Assembly (NCBI GenBank): GCA_011523785.1
Contig: WTFW01000059.1
Location: 1 to 62,149 of the forward strand
DNA from: Chloroflexota bacterium
GTDB taxonomy: Bacteria > Chloroflexota > UBA11872
Direction: 5' to 3'
Length of the DNA: 62,149 nucleotides
In this document: piece by piece, positions 55,650-62,149 of the stretch
Numbering within the stretch: the first letter of the stretch is position 1
Layout of the letters: each line of letters starts with the position of its first letter
Translations under genes and position numbers: made by a program
Notes under the pieces: model-generated
Seen by the model: the letters and a program-made list of their open reading frames with translations, nothing else
What the model was told of the DNA's origin: nothing
Databases searched by the model: none

Positions 55650-55783
55650 TCTGCGGCACAACGTCGAATTGATATCTACAACATGATCTCAAGCAGTGTC
55701 CTATACGCTGTGAAATCATGTTTAACAAATAAACACGTTGTATAGAATAGGCCTGTGAGTCGCGATGATTAGAACAAATCGAC
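55650..55783 (+). promoter_or_regulatory. AT-rich region upstream of the Fic gene with overlapping inverted repeats
   Basis: About 130 bases much richer in A/T than the rest of the window. Inverted repeats: AACATGAT (55680-55687) against ATCATGTT (55715-55722); TACAAC (55677-55682) against GTTGTA (55737-55742); CTATAC (55701-55706) against GTATAG (55740-55745). TATAGAAT (55741-55748) resembles a -10 box. It is a good candidate for an operator controlled by the Fic protein's own winged-helix domain. Confidence 0.5.
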
Positions 55784-56941
55784 ATGCTTTTCAGCACGCC
55801 ACCGCTTGATGAGCACGAACAGGCTGTCTGCGCGAGGGTAGACGAGCTACGCCGTGCCCTGCGCGGTCAAGTTTCCGAGGACCGTCGCTGGACTGGCCTG
55901 CTGCGTCGCGTGTCGTCCGCGCGGGCAATTCAAGGGTCGAACAGCATCGAAGGCCTGGACGTGACCCTGGATGACGCCGTGGCGGCTGTTGGCGGCGGTG
56001 ATCCGCTGGACACCCCTGAGGACGTCTGGGCGGCAATCAGGGGGTACCGCCGAGCCATGACCTTTGTATTGCAGTTGGCCGACGATCCCCACTTCGCGTA
56101 TGACACGTCGCTGATCAAGAGCCTCCACTACATGGTGATGGAGTACGACCTGGCCAAGGGTGCGGGACGCTGGCGGCCGGGCGCGATCTACGTTCGCAGC
56201 GAGCGGACACGAGAGGTTGTTTACGAAGGGCCCGAGGCCATCGAAGTTCCGTGGCTCATGGAGGAACTGGTTGACGAACTCCAGGAGCAGGATCCCTCCG
56301 TTCCGGCGACAGTCCGCGGAGCGATGGCCCACCTGAATCTCGCCATGATTCATCCGTTCCGCGACGGCAACGGCCGGATGGCGCGCATACTCCAGGCCGT
56401 TGTCCTTGCGCGCGAGGGGGTGCTGGCGCCGGCCTTCGTGAGCATTGAGGAGTACCTGGGCCGGAACACGGATGATTACTACGAGGTGCTGGCCGATGTT
56501 GGTGGAGGCATGTGGCATCCCCAACGTAACGCCCGCCCGTGGGTCCGGTTTGTCTTGACCGCGCACTACCGCCAGGCTCAGACCCTGCTGCGCCGGGCGA
56601 ACGAGGCGGAACGACGCTGGGACATGCTCGAACAGGAAGTGTTGCAGCGGCGCCTGCCCGAACGCTGTGTCGGCGCCCTCTGGGACGCCGCGCTCGGCTT
56701 CAAGGTGCGCAACGCGACGTATCGCGATTTCGCTGAGCTGAGCATCGTCGCTGCGGGTCGCGACCTGAAGGCTCTCAGCGACACAGGGTTTCTGGTCGCG
56801 CAGGGCCAGGGTCGCGGCCGCTTCTACGTGGCGTCCGATGCGCTGAGATCGCTGGAGGATTCGATCCGCCGTGATCGGTCGCCAATACCCGATCCGTTTG
56901 AACAGGATCCGCGACAGCCCACGCTGCCGCTCATTTCATGA
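55784..56941 (+). CDS. Fic family protein with C-terminal winged helix
   Basis: A 385-residue protein. The catalytic Fic loop is 'HPFRDGNGRMAR' (HPFxxGNGRxxR intact), near residue 190. The inhibitory motif 'SNSIEG' ([S/T]xxxE[G/N]) is in the N-terminal helix region about residue 45, so it is a class II enzyme that restrains itself. A C-terminal winged-helix domain is suggested by 'YRDFAELSIVAAGRDLKALSDTGFLV' and 'GRFYV'. Fic domains transfer AMP to protein targets. The upstream AT-rich region suggests horizontal acquisition and autoregulation. Related stand-alone FicT-type modules act as toxin-like or regulatory proteins. Confidence 0.9.
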   Translation: MLFSTPPLDEHEQAVCARVDELRRALRGQVSEDRRWTGLLRRVSSARAIQGSNSIEGLDVTLDDAVAAVGGGDPLDTPEDVWAAIRGYRRAMTFVLQLADDPHFAYDTSLIKSLHYMVMEYDLAKGAGRWRPGAIYVRSERTREVVYEGPEAIEVPWLMEELVDELQEQDPSVPATVRGAMAHLNLAMIHPFRDGNGRMARILQAVVLAREGVLAPAFVSIEEYLGRNTDDYYEVLADVGGGMWHPQRNARPWVRFVLTAHYRQAQTLLRRANEAERRWDMLEQEVLQRRLPERCVGALWDAALGFKVRNATYRDFAELSIVAAGRDLKALSDTGFLVAQGQGRGRFYVASDALRSLEDSIRRDRSPIPDPFEQDPRQPTLPLIS

Positions 56942-57008
56942 CGCCTTCGGTGGATACTGAAGCCGAAGTGCGGCGCTGGGCGCAGGCCAGCTGAGGAGCG
57001 CGGACAAG

Positions 57009-59390
57009 ATGCCAAGTTCCGACGCGCCTGAGACCCCTACCGTCCTGCAGGGCGCCTACGCGTGCGACCTGGCGCCGGATGGCACCGGGCGGGCCCTTGG
57101 CGCCTGGGCCGGTACCGACTGGGCCGAGGAGGCGCTGTTCGTGGCGCGCTCCAACACCGCGGGCGGGGGCTGGCAGTTCGGGCTGGGCCGGGACGAGCGC
57201 GACTTCATGGCGCGCCTCGGCGCCGCGCGGTATCACGTCTATGCGGGGCACCTGGGCGGCAACGACCTCGCGGCCATCGAACTGACCGAGAGCCCCACCG
57301 TCATCCAGGACCCTGCCGCGGCCGTCTTTGGCGATCGGCGCCTCGTGGCCTGGGGCGAGCGCTTCGACCATCGCTTCGTCGCGCGCGCGTGGACCGGCGC
57401 CGAGGTCGAGACCGTCGCAGACGCGCCGGCCTCGCTGACCCGGCCCGCCGCCGCCATCGACACGGATGGGCAGCCATGGGTTGCCTGGCAGGCCTTCGAC
57501 GGGGACGGCTGCGCGGTCGTGATAAGCCGCAGGTCCGACAAGGGTTGGACCGCGCCCACGGCCGCCTCGGTCCCCGGCCAATCGGCCTGGCGGCCCGCCC
57601 TCTGCGCGTCGGCCGGCCACGGTGTGTGGCTGGCCTGGGACGCCTGGACTGGGCATCACTTTCACGTATTCGCCCGCCGCGTCGCGCCGGATGGCGCGCT
57701 TGGCCCGGCGGTGCAGGTCAGCGATCTGCCGCTGCTGGCCATGGACGCGGATCTCGCCGTGGATACCGACGACACGGCCTGGCTGGCCTGGGAGCAGTCG
57801 CCGCCCTGGGGCTCGAATCACCGGTTCAACGAGACGCGGCAACTGGTGCTTGCCGCGATCGACGCCGGCGGCAACACCTACCAGCCCCGCAGCCCGTGGG
57901 GCGCCGGTCAGGCCCCGATTCCAATCCAGACCTTCACGCACGTCCAGTCGGCCGAGTACGTGGTGCCGGTATCGCCGCGCCTGATTGCGGGGCCACGCGG
58001 CATCGAGCTGTTTTTCCAGCGCTTCCGCAGCACCGACTACGTGGACTTCGGCTGGCGTCTGGAACGCATGGTCTACTCCGGCTCCACCTGGTCGGATCCG
58101 GAAACCGTAAGCCCCTTCCACGGCACCCCGGACACGCGCTACGGCGTGGCCGCGCTGCCGGATGGACAGCGCGTGGTGGCGCACAACGCCATGGACTTTG
58201 GGTCCATGCAGACGGTCGAGCGTTGGCGGGCCGGACTGCCATTCCTCCGCGGCGGCGCCTCCCCAGCGACTCACGAGCGAATCGAAGTCCTGGCGCTGGA
58301 TCCCCCGTCAGCCGCCGCCGAGCCCCCGCTACGCGTTGACTTCCCTCGCTACGAAGGCGTCCGCGAGGACACCCCGCGGGTCCGCCGCGATGGCCGCACC
58401 GTCACCGTTGGCGACCAGACCTACCACCTCTACTGGGGCGACATGCACCGGCACTCGCACCTCTCCAAGTGCATCGCCGCCAACGACGGGTCGCCCGTGC
58501 ACAACTTCCGCTGGGCGATCGACCACAACCGCATGGACTTCTGGGCGCTCACCGAGCACCTGGAATACATGAGCTACAACGAGTGGCGCCGCGTCGAGGA
58601 AACCGTGGCGGCATTCACCAACGACGGCCGTTTCGAGCCGCTCTTCGGCTTCGAGTGGGGCCTCAACCCCGGCCATACCAACATCTTCTACCGCGACCAG
58701 CAGCTGGGCGAAGAGCTACGGGCCCTGACCTTGATGTCGCCCAGCCTCGAGGACTTGATGGAGCGTTGGGACACTCGCATGCCGGCCGGCGCAGTCATGG
58801 CGGCCCGTCACTATCACGGCCACCGGCAACCGGACGTCTTCGAGGGCTTCCGTCCCACCTGGGAGCCCGCCATGGAGATCATGCAGGCCCGCGGCGACCA
58901 GCGGGAGTGGATCGAGACTTTCCTGCGGGAGGGCGCCCGCATCGGCTTCCTTGGCGCCACCGACCACGCCCGCTTCTGGCACTTCGCCGTCTGCATGACC
59001 GGCGTCTGGGCCACCGAGCCAACCCGCGAGGCCATCTTCGACGCCATCTGGAACCGCCGCACCATCGCCACGTCCGCAAAGATCCTGCTGCACACCGAGG
59101 TGTGCGGGATCCCGATGGGCGGCGAAGGCGAAGTCTCCGGCGACCCGCAGCTTCGAGTGATCGCCGAGTCCGCCCAGCGCCTGCGCGAGATCCAGGTCTT
59201 CCGCAACGGCGCGTCGGTTCACCGCGAGTCCGTCGATGGGTCCAGCCTGGACTGGACCTGGACGGACCGCGGCAACCCGCGCACCCACAACTACTACTAC
59301 GTCCGCCTCTCCGCCGAACCGGCCCTCCCCCAGGGCACCCCGGCCGTCGCCTACGCCTCGCCGGTGTGGGTCACGACCAAGGACTCCTGA
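57009..59390 (+). CDS. Beta-propeller plus DUF3604/PHP-like protein (copy 1)
   Basis: A 793-residue protein. Residues about 1-430 contain repeated Trp/Asp-rich blades, for example 'DTDGQPWVAWQAFDGD', 'GHGVWLAWDAWTGHHFHVFARR' and 'DTDDTAWLAWEQSPPWG', as in exo-acting sialidase-like propellers. Residues about 470-793 hold the DUF3604 region with the PHP-like metal motif 'YWGDMHRHSHLSKC' and 'WALTEHLEYM', 'FGFEWG', 'ARHYHGHRQPDVFEG' and 'GATDHARFWHF'. There is no signal peptide. Metal-dependent phosphoesterase or hydrolase activity is inferred from the PHP-like motifs. Next gene is a close paralogue. Confidence 0.85.
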   Translation: MPSSDAPETPTVLQGAYACDLAPDGTGRALGAWAGTDWAEEALFVARSNTAGGGWQFGLGRDERDFMARLGAARYHVYAGHLGGNDLAAIELTESPTVIQDPAAAVFGDRRLVAWGERFDHRFVARAWTGAEVETVADAPASLTRPAAAIDTDGQPWVAWQAFDGDGCAVVISRRSDKGWTAPTAASVPGQSAWRPALCASAGHGVWLAWDAWTGHHFHVFARRVAPDGALGPAVQVSDLPLLAMDADLAVDTDDTAWLAWEQSPPWGSNHRFNETRQLVLAAIDAGGNTYQPRSPWGAGQAPIPIQTFTHVQSAEYVVPVSPRLIAGPRGIELFFQRFRSTDYVDFGWRLERMVYSGSTWSDPETVSPFHGTPDTRYGVAALPDGQRVVAHNAMDFGSMQTVERWRAGLPFLRGGASPATHERIEVLALDPPSAAAEPPLRVDFPRYEGVREDTPRVRRDGRTVTVGDQTYHLYWGDMHRHSHLSKCIAANDGSPVHNFRWAIDHNRMDFWALTEHLEYMSYNEWRRVEETVAAFTNDGRFEPLFGFEWGLNPGHTNIFYRDQQLGEELRALTLMSPSLEDLMERWDTRMPAGAVMAARHYHGHRQPDVFEGFRPTWEPAMEIMQARGDQREWIETFLREGARIGFLGATDHARFWHFAVCMTGVWATEPTREAIFDAIWNRRTIATSAKILLHTEVCGIPMGGEGEVSGDPQLRVIAESAQRLREIQVFRNGASVHRESVDGSSLDWTWTDRGNPRTHNYYYVRLSAEPALPQGTPAVAYASPVWVTTKDS

Positions 59391-59394
59391 GCGG

Positions 59395-59640
59395 CCGCGC
59401 TCCGCCAGGTGGCCCGCCCTGGTTGAGACCAGGCGCCGTTCCGGCCGCCCCTGCAGCGCCACCCCGAGAATCGCCTGGGCTACCCCGCCGCCGTACAGCG
59501 GGGCGGTGTCGAAGTGGTTGACCTCAACTCCAACGCCCGCTGCACCGATACCACGCCCTCGGCGAACGACACGCGCGGCAGCCCGCAGGCTGAGGATGGC
59601 CACCCGCTCGCCGGTACGTCCAAATCGGCCGCCGGTCCAG
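59395..59640 (-). pseudogene. Aldo/keto reductase N-terminal fragment
   Basis: On the minus strand, residues read 'RFGRTGERVAILSL' then 'VNHFDTAPLYGGGVAQAILG' and 'LVSTRAG', which align to the start of aldo/keto reductases (normally 'RFGRTG', 'INYFDTAPLYG', 'LSTKVG'; the Asp and Tyr are catalytic). The rest of the roughly 300-residue enzyme is absent, and the intervening part is degraded. It fills the gap between the two DUF3604 genes and probably was interrupted by the tandem duplication. Confidence 0.6.
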
Positions 59641-59800
59641 CCCGCTCGTCGCGGGCCTGGCTCCCGGACATCCGGGTTCAACGCTCCCACGCGGCGCGGA
59701 ATCGACAAGCGCCCCGCTCGGATTCGAGACCCTCGCAGTCACCGCGCTAGGCTGACAGCAGCGAACCTCCAACGCCGGTCGGCACCAGGGAGTAGGCGCA

Positions 59801-62149
59801 ATGGCAACCGAGACCAGGCCGGATACGCCCACGGTTTTGCAAGGCGCCTACGCCTGCGACGTGGCGCCGGACGCCAACGGCGGCGCCTTCGGCGCCTGGG
59901 CCGGCAGCGATTGGGCCGAAGAGGCGCTCTTCGGCCTGCGCACGTCGCACCCCGGCGGGCACTGGCAGTTTGCTCCGGGACAAAGCGAGCGCGACTTCAT
60001 GGCGCGCCTGGGGACCGGGCGCTTTCGCGTCTACGCGGGCACGCTAACCGGCGACGAACTCAACCCGGTCCAGCTGACCGAGAGCCCCACGGCTATCCAG
60101 GATCCCGCCGTGGCGGCGTTCGCCGATCAGCGCCTGGTGGCCTGGGGCGAGCGTCTTGACCACGGCTTTGTCGTGCGGGCCTGGACCGGCGCCGAGGCCG
60201 AAACCGTGGCGCCTGCCCCTGCCTCCCTGACCCGACCGGCCGCGGCCATCGACTCCGACGGGCAACCCTGGGTCGCCTGGCAGGGCTTCGACGGCGACAC
60301 CTGCGTCGTGGTGGTCAGCCGGCGTCGTCGCGACGGATGGACGCCGCCCGTGGTGGCCTCGGTTGCCGGCCAATCCGCCTGGCGCCCGGCGCTGCAAGCC
60401 TCGGTCGGCCAGGGCGTCTGGCTGGCCTGGGACGCCTGGACCGGCCATCACTTTCACGTCTTCGCCCGTCGCATTGCTGCGGACGGCACGCTCGGCCCGG
60501 CCACGCAGGTCAGCGACGTGCCCCTGCTGGCCATGGATGCCGACGTCGCCGTCGATGCCGACGACACGGCCTGGCTGGCCTGGGAACAATCGCCGCCCTG
60601 GGGCGACGATCACCGCTTCAACATGACGCGGCAACTGGTGCTGGCCGCCGTTGATCCCGGTGGCCGGACGTACTGGGCGCAAAGCCCGTGGACCCACGGG
60701 CAGGCGCCAATTCCGATCGAGAGCTTCACATACAGCCTGTCGCCCGAGAACATCGTTCCCGTGTCGCCCCGGCTCGTTGCGGGGCCGGACGGAATCGAGC
60801 TGTTCTTCCAGCGCTTCCGCAGCTCGCACCAGAAGGACTTCGGCTGGCGGCTCGAGCGAATCGTCTACACCGGCTCGTCCTGGTCCGATCCGGAAACGGT
60901 CAGCCCCTTCCAGGGGATGCCTGACACCCGCTACGGCGTAGCGGCGCTGCCCGATGACCGGCGACTGCTGGCGCACAACGCCACCGACTACATCCCCATG
61001 CACACGCGGGAGCGCATGGACGCCGGTCTGCCCCGTCTGCGCGCTGGCAGCGCGCCCGTGGACCGCGAGCGGATCGAGATTCTTACGATCGCGCCGTCGA
61101 CCGCCGCAGTGGCGCCGCCTGTGCGAGTTGAGTTTTCGAGCTACGAAGGCGATCGCAGGCCGACCCCGCAGGCCCGCCGCGACGGCCGCACCATCACCGT
61201 CGGCGACCAGACCTACCAGCTGCTCTGGGGCGACATGCACCGGCACTCCCACCTCTCCAAGTGCATGTCGCCCAACGACGGGACACCGCTACAGCACTTC
61301 CGCTGGGCTGTTGATCACAACCGCATGGACTGGTGGGCGCTGACCGAGCACCTGGAGTACATGAGCTACAACGAGTGGCGACGGGTCGAGGAGACCGTGG
61401 CGGCGTTCACCAGCGACGGCCGCTTCGAGCCGCTCTTCGGCTTCGAATGGGGCAACAACCCGGGCCACACCAACATCTTCTACCGCGACCAGCAACTCGG
61501 CGAGGAACTGCGGGCCCTCACCCTCATGTCGCCCAGCCTCGAGGACCTGATGGAGCGCTGGGACGCCCGAATGCCCGCCGGCGAGGTGCTGGCAGCCCGC
61601 CACTTCCAGGGCCACCGGCAGCCGGACGTCTTCGAGGGCTACCGCGCCGCCTGGGAGCCCTCCATGGAGATCATCCAGACGCGCGGCGATCAGCGGGAGT
61701 GGATCGAGACCTTCCTTCGCGAAGGCGCGAAGATCGGGTTTCTGGGCGCCAGCGACCACGCCCGCCACTGGCACTTCGCCTACTGCATGACCGGCGTCTG
61801 GGCCACCGAGCCAACCCGCGAGGCCATATTTGACGCCATCTGGAAGCGCCGAACCATCGCCGCTTCCGCCAAGATCCTGCTGCACACGGAGGTGTCCGGG
61901 ATCCCGATGGGCGGAGAGGGTGAGATTGAAGGGGATCCCGAACTGCGGGTGGTCGCCGAGTCCGCCCAACCGCTGCGCGAGATCGAGGTCTACCGCAACG
62001 GCACGCTGGCCCACTGTGAATCGGTGGACGCGCACACCCTGGACTGGACCTGGACCGACCGCGGCAACCCGCGCAGCCGGAACTACTACTACGTCCGCCT
62101 GGCCGCTCAGCCGGCCCTGCCCCAATCCACCCCCGCCGTGGCCTACGCC
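59801..62149 (+). CDS. Beta-propeller plus DUF3604/PHP-like protein (copy 2, runs off window)
   Basis: An ATG at 59801 opens a frame that stays open to the last base (783 codons). It begins 'MATETRPDTPTVLQGAYACD' against 'MPSSDAPETPTVLQGAYACD' of copy 1, and shares almost every propeller and DUF3604 motif ('WLAWDAWTGHHFHVF', 'LLWGDMHRHSHLSKC', 'MSYNEWRRVEETVA', 'ARHFQGHRQPDVFEG', 'GASDHARHWHF'). The true end lies a few codons beyond the window. Differences cluster in loops, so both copies look functional and divergent in substrate. Not an annotation shadow: the frame matches the paralogue throughout. Confidence 0.92.
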   Translation, partial: MATETRPDTPTVLQGAYACDVAPDANGGAFGAWAGSDWAEEALFGLRTSHPGGHWQFAPGQSERDFMARLGTGRFRVYAGTLTGDELNPVQLTESPTAIQDPAVAAFADQRLVAWGERLDHGFVVRAWTGAEAETVAPAPASLTRPAAAIDSDGQPWVAWQGFDGDTCVVVVSRRRRDGWTPPVVASVAGQSAWRPALQASVGQGVWLAWDAWTGHHFHVFARRIAADGTLGPATQVSDVPLLAMDADVAVDADDTAWLAWEQSPPWGDDHRFNMTRQLVLAAVDPGGRTYWAQSPWTHGQAPIPIESFTYSLSPENIVPVSPRLVAGPDGIELFFQRFRSSHQKDFGWRLERIVYTGSSWSDPETVSPFQGMPDTRYGVAALPDDRRLLAHNATDYIPMHTRERMDAGLPRLRAGSAPVDRERIEILTIAPSTAAVAPPVRVEFSSYEGDRRPTPQARRDGRTITVGDQTYQLLWGDMHRHSHLSKCMSPNDGTPLQHFRWAVDHNRMDWWALTEHLEYMSYNEWRRVEETVAAFTSDGRFEPLFGFEWGNNPGHTNIFYRDQQLGEELRALTLMSPSLEDLMERWDARMPAGEVLAARHFQGHRQPDVFEGYRAAWEPSMEIIQTRGDQREWIETFLREGAKIGFLGASDHARHWHFAYCMTGVWATEPTREAIFDAIWKRRTIAASAKILLHTEVSGIPMGGEGEIEGDPELRVVAESAQPLREIEVYRNGTLAHCESVDAHTLDWTWTDRGNPRSRNYYYVRLAAQPALPQSTPAVAYA

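Overview
The window is GC-rich, almost gene-saturated bacterial DNA. The overall picture points to a Chloroflexota-type aerobe, possibly one of the marine or sponge-associated lineages: a lone GroEL with a Gly-Met tail, a short RpoD, a caa3-type oxidase, polysaccharide genes without recognisable lipid A or LPS core genes, a Gly/Tyr-rich RRM protein, and several sulfatase, Gfo/Idh/MocA and FAD-oxidoreductase genes. This assignment is an inference, because there is no rRNA and no other decisive taxonomic marker.

Layout. 1-2.2 kb: a ~120-bp-arm inverted repeat, a TGTTCACT repeat array and a broken leucine-rich-repeat lipoprotein gene. 2.5-8.9 kb: a small ORF and two tandem copies of a large polytopic membrane protein, the second frameshifted. 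9.1-12.1 kb: groEL and rpoD facing each other across a strong terminator. 12.5-18.1 kb: small membrane and cupredoxin-like lipoprotein genes, then a cta operon (ctaC-D-E-F, ctaG) for a cytochrome-c-fused oxidase. 18.2-22.2 kb: sugar isomerase, HTH-MBL fusion and recQ. 22.5-31.6 kb: exopolysaccharide region (two GT4 enzymes, methyltransferase, Wzy-like polymerase, GT2, unknown membrane-anchored protein, Wzz/BY-kinase), with a 2-hydroxyacid dehydrogenase inside. 31.9-36 kb: DUF1761, acyltransferase, DEAD-box helicase, Gfo/Idh. 36-37.8 kb: toxin-antitoxin cluster with one complete pair and three orphan antitoxins. 37.9-41.9 kb: ABC exporter, FAD oxidoreductase, RRM protein. 42.2-51.7 kb: sulfatase, paired M16 proteases, zincin, threonine-synthase-like enzyme, RDD protein, HAD hydrolase, methyltransferase, Gfo/Idh and a membrane protein. 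51.7-55.5 kb: thioredoxin-like lipoprotein with in-frame TGA, NAD-dependent dehydrogenase, tRNA-Arg(CCT), SIMPL protein, phosphofructokinase. 55.6-62.1 kb: Fic protein behind an AT-rich operator-like region, then two tandem propeller-plus-DUF3604 proteins (the last runs off the window) with an aldo/keto reductase fragment between them.

The most notable item is at 51713-52354: a TlpA-like lipoprotein whose first active-site cysteine codon is TGA (W-TGA-P-H-C). A hairpin just downstream has an 11-bp stem, one bulged U on the 5' arm and a CGU apical loop 26 nt after the TGA, which matches the bacterial SECIS pattern. I read it as a probable selenoprotein. The window also holds three clear gene lesions (two single-base frameshifts and one nonsense codon), so a plain nonsense mutation remains the main alternative.
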